DNA of 6,687 bases from Bacteroidales bacterium (lineage in GTDB: Bacteria > Bacteroidota > Bacteroidia > Bacteroidales > VadinHA17): assembly GCA_012514255.1 (NCBI GenBank), contig JAAZAP010000211.1:1-6687 (forward strand), in the 5' to 3' direction. The notes below the pieces were generated by a model. That model was not told where the DNA came from. It made no database searches and saw only the letters and a list, made by a program, of their open reading frames with translations. Made by a program: the position numbers and the translations under genes. Positions 1 to 6,600 of the stretch are shown in pieces (the stretch's first letter is position 1; every line of letters starts with the position of its first letter).

Positions 1-675
1 AATCGCGATTCTGTCAGCTATGTTGACATTTATGGTCTGAAGGGAATACAAACCATGTACCGCGGCACCTTCCGCTTCAAAGGATGGTGTGAGACCCTTG
101 ACCTGATGAAGGCAACAGGCCTGATTGACGACGGCGACAAAGATTATACGGGAATGACATTCAGACAGTTTGTTGCGGAAAAGGCAGGAGTGCCGGGCAA
201 GGACCTCAGGAAGGAACTGAAGGAGAAGCCGGGACTCAACCCAACCGACAGGTCGCTTGAGGCGCTGGAGTGGCTGGGCCTGTTCAGCGACACTGACATG
301 GGATATGCCCTTACCTCTCCCTACGAGATCACTTCTGACCTGATGATAAAGAAGATGTGGCTGAATGACAACGAGCGTGACATGATTGTGATGCAACACC
401 TCTTCCTGGCAACATACCATGACGGCAAGAGTGAGGTTATCAGTTCAAGAATGCTCGACTTCGGCACCCCGGCAACCAACACATCCATAGCGCGTACCGT
501 GGCTCTGCCGGCAGCCATGGCTGTAAAGATGATTCTTACCGGCAAGATCAGTCTGCACGGCGTTTACAGACCCATACTGCCAGAATTGTACAATCCTATC
601 CTTGACGAGCTGGAGGCCAATGGTATAAAGATGGAAGAGGAGTACGGGCTGCCGGTTGACCGAATGATCAAATAG
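1..675 (+). CDS. Saccharopine dehydrogenase-family protein, C-terminal part (5' end outside window)
   Basis: The frame is open from the first base of the window and ends at TAG 673-675, giving 224 residues of a protein that is usually about 440 long. The visible part matches the C-terminal domain of the saccharopine dehydrogenase/reductase (LYS9-like) family: it opens NRDSVSYVDIYGL, continues MYRGTFRFKGWCETL (residues 19-33), has GTPATNTSIARTVALPAA near residue 160, and closes with HGVYRPILPELYNPILDELE. The ATG at 55 is internal, because the conserved sequence before it is in the same frame. The N-terminal Rossmann NAD(P)-binding domain is not in the window. Enzymes of this family interconvert saccharopine with 2-aminoadipate semialdehyde and glutamate in lysine metabolism; the exact substrate and direction here cannot be told from this half. 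It is cytosolic by expectation. It converges on trmN6. Confidence 0.88.
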   Translation, partial: NRDSVSYVDIYGLKGIQTMYRGTFRFKGWCETLDLMKATGLIDDGDKDYTGMTFRQFVAEKAGVPGKDLRKELKEKPGLNPTDRSLEALEWLGLFSDTDMGYALTSPYEITSDLMIKKMWLNDNERDMIVMQHLFLATYHDGKSEVISSRMLDFGTPATNTSIARTVALPAAMAVKMILTGKISLHGVYRPILPELYNPILDELEANGIKMEEEYGLPVDRMIK

Positions 676-830
676 GGCCGGTAAGTCCGGGCTGATTTCC
701 GTTAATGGAACTGAATGGGCTGATTTAGGGAACTGCCGGGGTTGATATCCGGGAAAGGCATTGTTCCTGTCGGGCGGTGAAAAATGCTGAAACAGGTTAA
801 AACGAACAGGCTGGGACCAGGGTCAATACT
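676..830. other. Convergent intergenic gap without a clear terminator
   Basis: These 155 bases separate the 3' ends of the saccharopine dehydrogenase-family gene (+) and trmN6 (-). No convincing intrinsic terminator is visible on either strand. The best hairpin after the + gene is CCGG-TAAGT-CCGG (678-690), with only a 4-bp stem and no T-tract. The 10-mer GGGCTGATTT occurs twice (689-698 and 717-726), and a weaker relative, GGGGTTGATA, lies near 739. No ORF of note or RNA gene was recognised. Confidence 0.5.
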
Positions 831-1544
831 TCAGAATTTCAGATAAAAATCTTTCGTGAGGGAGACATACTCATCAGAGTAGACATGTCTCCCTCCTTTT
901 TCTATTACCATTTCTTCCTCCTCACAGGTGCCGTTCTCCCGGCCCAGCGTCATCAGCACCCGCGATAGCTGTTGCCCGGGAGTGGGTCTCACAAGCATCC
1001 GCCTGCTGCAAAAGAGTCCGTAATCAAATGCCAGGGAAAGAAAATCCTCTGCCTCTGTTACCGGGAGCACCAGGTGCAGTGAACCCCCGGGGTTCAGCAG
1101 TCTCACCACTGCATCGAGCAGATCACCCTGGCTGAGCGTAATGGTATGCCTCGCACGGGCTTTGTTCGCATCCGGGTTGAGAAGAGAATCAATGAAATAG
1201 GGTGGATTGGAAATTATTGCATCAAAGCCGGACCCGCTTTCCGGATAAAAATTCTGAACTGAGGTATTCAACAGTATTATCCTCTCCTTCCAGGGGCTGG
1301 CAGTAAAATTCAGCCCGGCTTGCAGGAAAGATTCCCGGTCAGGCTCTATGGCAACAATGCGCGCACGGGACCGCTGGGCTGCCATCAACGCCAGCAGACC
1401 CGTGCCTGTGCCAATATCCAGAATAGTTCCGGCACTCTCAATGTCAGCCCAGGCTCCCAGAAGCACGCTGTCAGTGGTAACCCCGAAGGAGGCATGCTCC
1501 TGCCTCATGGTGAATTGTTTGAACCTGAAATATCTATTTGCCAT
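831..1544 (-). CDS. trmN6: tRNA1(Val) (adenine(37)-N6)-methyltransferase
   Basis: A SAM-dependent class I methyltransferase of the TrmN6/YfiC family, which N6-methylates A37 next to the anticodon of tRNA1(Val). With the start at ATG 1542-1544 the protein is 237 residues, normal for the family. It opens MANRYFRFKQF, a family-typical N-terminus, followed by GVTTDSVLLGAW (21-32). SAM-binding motif I is DIGTGTG (43-49), the acidic residue of the next strand is in AIEPD (65-69), and the N6-adenine catalytic motif is NPPY (113-116). The C-terminus, YVSLTKDFYLKF, is also characteristic. The frame can be extended to a TTG at 1623-1625 (264 residues), but those 27 extra residues look unlike the family and would overlap the upstream stop codon, so the shorter start is preferred. 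It is the last gene of the minus-strand series, 67 bases after the DUF2400 gene, and may have its own promoter. Confidence 0.9.
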   Translation of the reverse strand: MANRYFRFKQFTMRQEHASFGVTTDSVLLGAWADIESAGTILDIGTGTGLLALMAAQRSRARIVAIEPDRESFLQAGLNFTASPWKERIILLNTSVQNFYPESGSGFDAIISNPPYFIDSLLNPDANKARARHTITLSQGDLLDAVVRLLNPGGSLHLVLPVTEAEDFLSLAFDYGLFCSRRMLVRPTPGQQLSRVLMTLGRENGTCEEEEMVIEKGGRHVYSDEYVSLTKDFYLKF

Positions 1545-1565
1545 AATGGGATCCCCGGCTGCGTG

Positions 1566-1586
1566 ATCTTTGACTCTCTCAAAGAT
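1566..1586. repeat. 8-bp perfect inverted repeat upstream of trmN6
   Basis: ATCTTTGA (1566-1573) and TCAAAGAT (1579-1586) are perfect inverted copies separated by CTCTC. The dyad overlaps the putative -7 element of trmN6 and lies 22-42 bases before its preferred start. No T-tract follows it on the minus strand, so it does not look like a terminator for the upstream gene. It may be an operator, or chance: a dyad of this size is not rare in several kilobases. Confidence 0.35.
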
Positions 1587-1587
1587 A
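1580..1587 (-). promoter_or_regulatory. Putative Bacteroidota -7 promoter element for trmN6
   Basis: On the minus strand this reads TATCTTTG, an exact match to the Bacteroidota -7 consensus TAnnTTTG. It lies 35 bases upstream of the preferred trmN6 ATG, which would give a leader of roughly 28 nucleotides. No good -33 TTTG is seen at the usual distance. It sits inside a perfect 8-bp inverted repeat (1566-1586). Function is inferred from position and consensus only. Confidence 0.3.
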
Positions 1588-1611
1588 CTGTTGTTAAGTG
1601 CAATACCCCCG

Positions 1612-2376
1612 TTAAAAATGTTCAAAAACCCCTAACCCGAAAAGTGCATAGTCATACTTCACCGGGTCTGCCGGATCAAGCTCACGGAGCCTGGTATCAA
1701 GCTCCGCAACAGCCTTCGCATCACTCTGCTTACGGGTAAGGAGCCCAAGCTTGCGCGCTACATTGCCTGAATGCACATCAAGCGGGCATGACAACACCGC
1801 CGGAGAGATTGAATTCCACAGACCAAAATCAACTCTTCTGTCATCCTTCCGCACCATCCACCTGAGGAACATGTTGATCCTCTTGGCGGCAGAACCCTTA
1901 AGCGGATCAGAAAGATGCCTGCGGGTCCTGGCATTATGCGGAAGTTCAAAAAAGACTTTTCCAAACTCGTGTATTGCAGGCTGAAGGGAGTTATCGGTCT
2001 GGTGCCGGGCAAAAACGGTCTCCATCCCGCCCTTCTCAAGGTATATATATTTTAGAGCCTCAATGAAATAGATAAAATCCTCCGCATTGAAGGTCCGGTG
2101 AATGCAGCCGTCAATTCCTTTCAGATCCCGGTCGCGGTGATTAATGACAAAATCATACGGTGTATTGCCCATAAAAGTCAGAATCCGGTCAGCGCTCTTC
2201 AGTATTGCCACGCGGTTACCCCAGGCAATGGTAGCAGCGAGGAATCCGGCAATCTCAATATCTTCCTTAAGGGTGAACCTGTGTGGGATGCTTACCGGAT
2301 CAAGACCTATAAATGAGGGTCTGTTATACAGATCAACGCGCTGATCAAGGAACTCCTTCAGCTCTTTGCTGTTCAT
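1612..2376 (-). CDS. TIGR02757/DUF2400 family protein, possible HhH-GPD-like fold
   Basis: A conserved protein of unproven function in the TIGR02757 (DUF2400) family, common in Bacteroidota. Family marks are LYNRPSFIGLDPVSIPHRF near the N-terminus, DIEIAGFLAATIAWGNR, TPYDFV, and a C-terminal YDYALFGLGVFEHF. With ATG 2374-2376 it has 254 residues and the usual short lead before LYNRP; GGAG lies 8 bases upstream (2385-2388). An in-frame ATG at 2401-2403 adds nine residues and follows AAAGGAGG at 12 bases, so either start may be used. The segment GSAAKRINMFLRWM (Lys165) followed 35 residues later by PLDVHSGNVARKLGL (Asp200) resembles the Lys/Asp active-site pair of HhH-GPD DNA glycosylases; that is inference, not family annotation. 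The protein is soluble, with no signal peptide. The gene follows lolD across a tandem-repeat block and precedes trmN6. Confidence 0.85.
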   Translation of the reverse strand: MNSKELKEFLDQRVDLYNRPSFIGLDPVSIPHRFTLKEDIEIAGFLAATIAWGNRVAILKSADRILTFMGNTPYDFVINHRDRDLKGIDGCIHRTFNAEDFIYFIEALKYIYLEKGGMETVFARHQTDNSLQPAIHEFGKVFFELPHNARTRRHLSDPLKGSAAKRINMFLRWMVRKDDRRVDFGLWNSISPAVLSCPLDVHSGNVARKLGLLTRKQSDAKAVAELDTRLRELDPADPVKYDYALFGLGVFEHF

Positions 2377-2400
2377 CCTGCCGGCTCCGGTGCGGGAAAT

Positions 2401-2520
2401 CATCTGGTGCCTGATCCTCCTTTGGTCTGGGTGCGGGTCATCTGGTGCCTGGTCTTCCTGTGATCTGTGTTAGGGGAATCATCTGATGCCCGGTTCTCCT
2501 TTAATCTGACTGCAGGAATT
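2401..2520 (-). repeat. Three degenerate 38-41 bp tandem repeats, each ending in ATG
   Basis: Read on the minus strand, copy 1 covers 2520-2480 (41 bp), copy 2 covers 2479-2439 (41 bp) and copy 3 covers 2438-2401 (38 bp). Shared blocks are a CAGA about a third of the way in, a purine tract (AAAGGAG, ACAGGAAG, AAAGGAGG), and the end GGCATCAGATG or GGCACCAGATG. A fourth, shortened copy (2400-2374) keeps TTTCCCGCACC, GGAG and the final ATG, which is the preferred DUF2400 start. The array fills the whole interval between the lolD stop and the DUF2400 gene. The copies have diverged by many substitutions, so the duplication is not recent. Confidence 0.85.
2416..2423 (-). promoter_or_regulatory. Strong Shine-Dalgarno-like sequence before the longer DUF2400 start
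   Basis: The minus strand reads AAAGGAGG, 12 bases before the ATG at 2401-2403. Purine tracts at the equivalent place in the other repeat copies are AAAGGAGA and ACAGGAAG. Bacteroidota genes often lack such sequences, so a near-perfect one stands out. The spacing is rather long, and a GGAG at 2385-2388 is better placed for the ATG at 2374-2376, so this site does not settle the start. Confidence 0.4.
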
Positions 2521-3173
2521 CATTGAGTGATCACTCCATCTTTAATCCTGATGGTCCGGTCTGACATTGATGCCAGCTGCGGGTCATGGGTCACAATGAT
2601 GAAAGTATGCCCGAAGGTGTCGCGAAGCCGGAAGAAGAGATTATGAAGCTCTTTCTTGTTCTCGGTGTCAAGGTTACCCGAGGGCTCGTCTGCCAGGATG
2701 AGTGAAGGACTGTTCACTATGGCCCGTGCCACAGCCACTCTCTGTTGCTCACCGCCACTCAGCTCAGAGGGTTTATGGTCAAGCCTGTCACCCATCCCCA
2801 GGAAATCAAGCAGCTCCGATGCCCGGGATACTGCTTCGGGGCGCGACTCCCCGGCTATGAGGGCCGGAATGCATACATTCTCAAGCGCTGTGAACTCAGG
2901 CAGCAACTGGTGAAACTGGAAGACAAATCCGATGTTCCTGTTCCTGAAAGCCGCCAGGGCACGCTGGGAGAGCTGCCCCGGATCCTGCCCGTTTATGAGT
3001 ACCGATCCGGCATCAGCCCTGTCAAGTGTTCCTATTATCTGCAGCAGGGTGGTCTTGCCTGCCCCGCTGGCACCTACGATGGCAACCACTTCCTTCTCTG
3101 CCACCTCAAGGTCAATGCCCTTAAGCACCTTCAGGTCGCCGTATGACTTCACTATTCCGGTTGCCTTTATCAT
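2520..3173 (-). CDS. lolD: LolD-like lipoprotein-releasing ABC transporter ATP-binding protein
   Basis: A 217-residue, single-domain ABC ATPase with every motif intact: Walker A GASGAGKT (34-41), Q-loop Gln86, signature LSGGEQQR (138-145), Walker B LILADE (158-163) and switch His196 in IIVTHD. The stretch [16 protein letters not shown] (85-100) is typical of LolD, the ATPase of the LolCDE complex that extracts lipoproteins from the inner membrane for passage to the outer membrane. No LolC/E-type permease lies in the window, so a role with a MacB-like or other permease cannot be excluded. It acts on the cytoplasmic face of the inner membrane. Its ATG overlaps the tatA stop (ATGA, 3173-3170) and no Shine-Dalgarno sequence precedes it, so translation is probably coupled to tatA. 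Its own stop is again part of an ATGA that begins the repeat relay. Confidence 0.88.
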   Translation of the reverse strand: MIKATGIVKSYGDLKVLKGIDLEVAEKEVVAIVGASGAGKTTLLQIIGTLDRADAGSVLINGQDPGQLSQRALAAFRNRNIGFVFQFHQLLPEFTALENVCIPALIAGESRPEAVSRASELLDFLGMGDRLDHKPSELSGGEQQRVAVARAIVNSPSLILADEPSGNLDTENKKELHNLFFRLRDTFGHTFIIVTHDPQLASMSDRTIRIKDGVITQ

Positions 3174-3499
3174 CTGATTTCGTTGTTAAGGTCGCGTGCC
3201 GTATCATTGATCTCGTCAGAGAGGGGTTTGCCTGCATCTTCCAGGTCCTTCCTCACGCTGTCGGCCACATCCGTGATGTCACGTCTGACTGAATCCGTCA
3301 CATCGTTTATATCACGCCTGATATCCTCCGTGCTCTCGTCAAACTCCCTCTTTATCTCGTCAGTCGCTTTTCGCACCTCACGCATGCCCTTGCCCATTGA
3401 ACGTACTATCTCCGGGAGTTTGTCGGCACCAAAAAGCAGCAGGACAACTATCATGATGATAATTATCTCCTGTCCGCTTATGAATAGCATTGTTCCCAT
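3170..3499 (-). CDS. tatA: Twin-arginine translocase subunit TatA/TatE family
   Basis: A 109-residue protein with TatA architecture. A short periplasmic N-terminus ([11 protein letters not shown]) is followed by one membrane helix, [12 protein letters not shown] (about 12-23). Then come the hinge [20 protein letters not shown] and an amphipathic helix running into a highly charged tail. TatA oligomers form the passage through which TatBC-selected folded proteins cross the inner membrane. The tail (58-90) is built of three 11-residue repeats. A later in-frame ATG (3488-3490) would drop only three residues; the first is kept because AAAGG lies 8 bases before it and a promoter-like element lies just upstream. 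No tatC is in the window. TatA and TatB are hard to separate on sequence alone in this phylum, where single TatA-type proteins are common. The gene overlaps lolD by 4 bases. Confidence 0.9.
   Translation of the reverse strand: MGTMLFISGQEIIIIMIVVLLLFGADKLPEIVRSMGKGMREVRKATDEIKREFDESTEDIRRDINDVTDSVRRDITDVADSVRKDLEDAGKPLSDEINDTARDLNNEIR
3230..3328 (-). repeat. Three 33-bp units encoding 11-residue repeats in the TatA tail
   Basis: The units encode [11 protein letters not shown] (58-68), [11 protein letters not shown] (69-79) and [11 protein letters not shown] (80-90), and a weaker fourth, [11 protein letters not shown], follows. The pattern places acidic, hydrophobic and Arg/Lys residues at fixed positions. 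The DNA copies are only partly alike, so the protein pattern is better kept than the bases. An 11-residue period suits a long amphipathic helix or a right-handed coiled coil. Confidence 0.7.
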
Positions 3500-3521
3500 C
3501 AGGGTTGCCTTTGGTGCCCGG

Positions 3522-3529
3522 CAAAGTTA
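3522..3529 (-). promoter_or_regulatory. Putative Bacteroidota -7 promoter element for tatA-lolD
   Basis: The minus strand reads TAACTTTG, an exact match to TAnnTTTG, inside an otherwise AT-rich stretch (3526-3556). It lies 22 bases upstream of the tatA ATG, so the leader would be about 15 nucleotides. The -33 region is weak (AATG at an 18-base spacing). A promoter is expected here because the secDF terminator lies just upstream. Confidence 0.5.
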
Positions 3530-3636
3530 CTAAAGAATAAGATAAAACATTAAGTGGCCTGGAAGAAATGATTGGTATGAAGCTGGCCCTGCCAAAGGCT
3601 GCCAGCACCTGCCGGAGCCATGCACCCTGTAAAATT

Positions 3637-3669
3637 GACTGAGGCTGCCTTTCAGGGGCAGCCTCAGTC
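3637..3669 (-). terminator. Intrinsic terminator of secDF
   Basis: A perfect 13-bp stem (3637-3649 with 3657-3669, arms GACTGAGGCTGCC and GGCAGCCTCAGTC) encloses a 7-base loop. On the minus strand the stem is followed by CAATTTTAC, a short T-tract. It begins 11 bases after the secDF stop codon and so ends that transcript before the tatA promoter region. It is less convincing for transcripts on the + strand, where the bases after the stem are GC-rich. Confidence 0.85.
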
Positions 3670-3679
3670 CGGGGCCGTT

Positions 3680-6600
3680 TTAGCCGGCTATCTTTTTCTT
3701 TTCTTTCTCGGCAGGATGAGCATCAGTCTCCTCTCCTTTCCGCTTTGTCGTTTCATACAGCACGGGCGTTGAAACAAACAGTGATGAATAGGTTCCGAAG
3801 ACTATACCGAAGAGCAGGGCAAATATAAATCCTCTGATCACCTCCCCTCCGAATATGAAGATCACAATCAGCACAAATATTGTAGCCATACCTGTGTTCA
3901 GGGTTCTGGCCAGGGTACTGTTCAGAGCCATATTGTAGACCTCCTTCGTCGGCCGTTTCCTGTAGATCGGGAGGTATTCCCTGATCCTGTCAAAGATAAC
4001 CACGGTATCGTTGAGGGAGTATCCCACAACTGTCAGTATGGCTGCTATAAACGCCTGGTCTATATCCATTGAGAATGGCATCACTCCCTGCAGCAGAGAA
4101 TAAAGTCCGAGCACGATAATGACGTCATGTGCCAGTGCCACCACTGAGCCCAGACCGTACTGCCACCTGCGGAACCTGATGAAGATGTAAAGGAACATCC
4201 CTGTCAGGGCAAGCAGGATTGCCCATATAGCCTTCTTGGCCTGGTCTTTTGCGATTGTGGGACCAACTGTCTCTGAACTGACGATATATTCATTCACAAA
4301 GGTATCCTGGTCCACTCCCGGGACAAGCTCTTTAAGACCATTGTAGATCAATCCGTTGACCTCTGCTGTTGCAGTCGGATCGTCAACCTTGTATTTGGTA
4401 CTTATCTTGACCTGGTTTTCCGAACCGAAGGTCACAACCAGCGGATCACTTCCCAGTTCATCAGAAAGTATATTGGCAATCTCAACCGTGTTGACCGGCT
4501 GCTCAAACCTTACAACATAGGTCCGTCCACCGGTGAAGTCGATCCCCCTGCTGAGGCCCTTGGTTGACAGGGTGACGATGGCAAGAATGGTCAGGGCTAT
4601 TGAGATCATGTATCCGTATTTCCTTATGCCAATGAAGTCGATCTTCATGTTCTGCAGGAAGTTCTCTGTATAAGATGCGGAAAACTTCAGGTGGGCATTC
4701 CTCTTCAGCAGCCACTCGTAGATGAGTCGCGAGATAAGCACAGCTGAGAAGAGTGAAGTGATGATACCAATTACCAGAGTGGAGGCAAAACCTTTGATAG
4801 GGCCCGTACCGAAATAGTACAGTATCACACCTGTTACCAGTGTTGTCAGGTTACTGTCAATGATGGCCGAGGATGCTCCCTTGTAACCGTCAGCAATAGC
4901 CTGTTTTATGCCCTTGCCTCCTCGCATCTCCTCCTTGATCCTCTCAAAGATAAGCACGTTGGCATCCACTGACATACCGATGGTAAGCACTATACCGGCA
5001 ATACCGGGAAGTGTCAGAACAGCGTTCAGTGACACCAGCACTCCCATCAGGAAGAATAGGTTCACCGTCATGGCAATGTCTGCCACCGTACCGGCTGATC
5101 GGCTGTAGTAGAAGATCATATACAGCAGCACAATGATGAAAGCGATTATAAATGACTTCATACCGCTGTTGATAGCTTCCTTACCCAATGAGGGACCCAC
5201 TACGGTGTCCTGGATAATGCGTGCCGGTGCAGGCATTTTTCCCGACTTGAGGATGTTTGCCAGGTCCTCGGCTTCTTCAAGCGTAAAGTCGCCGGTGATC
5301 TCTGTATTACCTCCGGCTATCTCATTCGAGACGCGAGGGTTAGACCTCACGTAGTCATCCAGAACAACCGCTATGCAGCGCCCGATATTATCGCGGGTCA
5401 TCCGTTGCCATATCTTGGCGCCCTCAGCGTTCATTGAGAAATCAACCTTGATATCCGAACCGGTAACCCCTGTTGACGGACGGGCGGCAGTTACAACATC
5501 TCCGGTCAGTGGTGCACGCCCGTCACGTGTGGTAATCTTTATTGCATGAAGCTCATACAGCGTATTTGTCGGATCCCATTTGAACGGGTTCTGACTCCAG
5601 TAGAATTTCAGTTCCCTGGGGAAAAGTGACTTGATCTGGTTCATTGCCAGGTAATCATTCACCCTTGCCGTGTCCTTGCCTGCGGCGAAACCGATTATGC
5701 TACCTGACTCAGGCTGTCCTTCAGGTGTCACGTTCGGTCTGAGCACCCCGAAGAGCGGGTTCTGGCGAGTGAACTCCTCGAGGGTTGAGGCCTCTTCTAT
5801 GGCTGATGTGTCACTGCTGACCATATCAAGGAGTGACTTTTCGCCCGTGGTGGTGTCCTGTCCGGCGACGGTCTCCTGGCCATCAGGAGTCAACTGGTCT
5901 GCTACTGAATCAGCAACAGCGGCAACAGTCTCTGTTGGCATTATTGATCTCAGGTAATCATTGGCCTGCATGAGGTAACCAATCACTTCGCCGTTCTCAA
6001 ATGTCTCCCAGAACTCGAGGTTGGCTGTTCCCTGCAGAAGGTCACGCACCCTCTGGGGGTCCTTGACACCAGGTAGTTCAACGAGGATACGCCCTCTTGG
6101 CTGAAGCTGCGAGATATTGGGCTGCACAACACCGAAACGGTCAATCCTGTTACGGAGTACGTTAAAAGCATTGTCAATAGCTGCATTGGCCTCGGTTTCC
6201 AGCACTTTCTGCACATCCTCATTGGTGGAGTTGAAGTTGATGCGGTCTTTCAGCTCCACGGTGCCAAAGACTGCTGCCAGCCTGGCATTCGGGTCTATCT
6301 CTTCAAAGGAACGGACAAAAAGAGAAATAAAATCATCATTACTTCCACCAACCCTTTTCTGCTTCGCCATTGCAATGGCCTCATTGAATGTCTTGTCCGT
6401 ACTGTAATTTGAGAGAGCCCTGACAATATCCTCAACTGAGATCTCCAGCACCACGTTCATCCCGCCCTTCAGGTCAAGGCCCAGGTTGATCTCCTTGGTC
6501 TGCACATCCTTGTAGGTATTGCCGAGGAATCCCCACTGATCCTTGGGCAGGGAGGCAACTGAGTCAATGTACGCCACCTCCTTGTTCAGATCACCTGCCG

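Larger units (their letters stand above)
2400..2523 (-). other. Relay of three short ORFs joined by ATGA overlaps
   Basis: The lolD stop overlaps an ATG (ATGA, 2523-2520). That ATG opens [14 protein letters not shown], whose stop overlaps the next ATG (2482-2479). This opens MIPLTQITGRPGTR, whose stop overlaps the next (2441-2438). This opens MTRTQTKGGSGTR, whose stop overlaps the ATG at 2403, in frame with the DUF2400 gene. The peptides share a pattern of Gln, then Lys/Thr-Gly, then Gly-Ile/Thr-Arg-stop. All repeat lengths are 2 modulo 3, and this preserves the overlaps. The chain could pass ribosomes from lolD to the DUF2400 gene by termination-reinitiation. Whether the peptides are made or matter is unknown; the pattern may simply follow from duplicating one ATGA junction. 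Confidence 0.4.

Noticed and set aside
55..57. ATG at 55 as start of a short 206-residue gene
   Set aside because: Residues encoded by 1-54 continue the saccharopine dehydrogenase-family match in the same frame; it is an internal methionine.
678..690. CCGG-TAAGT-CCGG hairpin as terminator of the saccharopine dehydrogenase-family gene
   Set aside because: The stem is only 4 bp and no T-tract follows.
1545..1625. N-terminal extension of TrmN6 to a TTG start at 1623-1625
   Set aside because: The 27 extra residues do not resemble the family N-terminus, the start codon is rare and overlaps the end of the upstream gene, and the interval holds a dyad and a promoter-like element; ATG 1542-1544 gives the usual length.
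1320..1739. 139-codon open frame on the + strand across trmN6 and the DUF2400 end
   Set aside because: It lies antisense to two well-supported genes, has a composition unlike a normal protein and resembles no family known to me.
1758..2039. 93-codon minus-strand frame inside the DUF2400 gene
   Set aside because: It is fully within a conserved gene in another frame, with no recognisable domain and no start signal.
2401..2520. The tandem repeats as a CRISPR array
   Set aside because: The copies are directly adjacent with no spacers, differ from each other along their length, and number only three.
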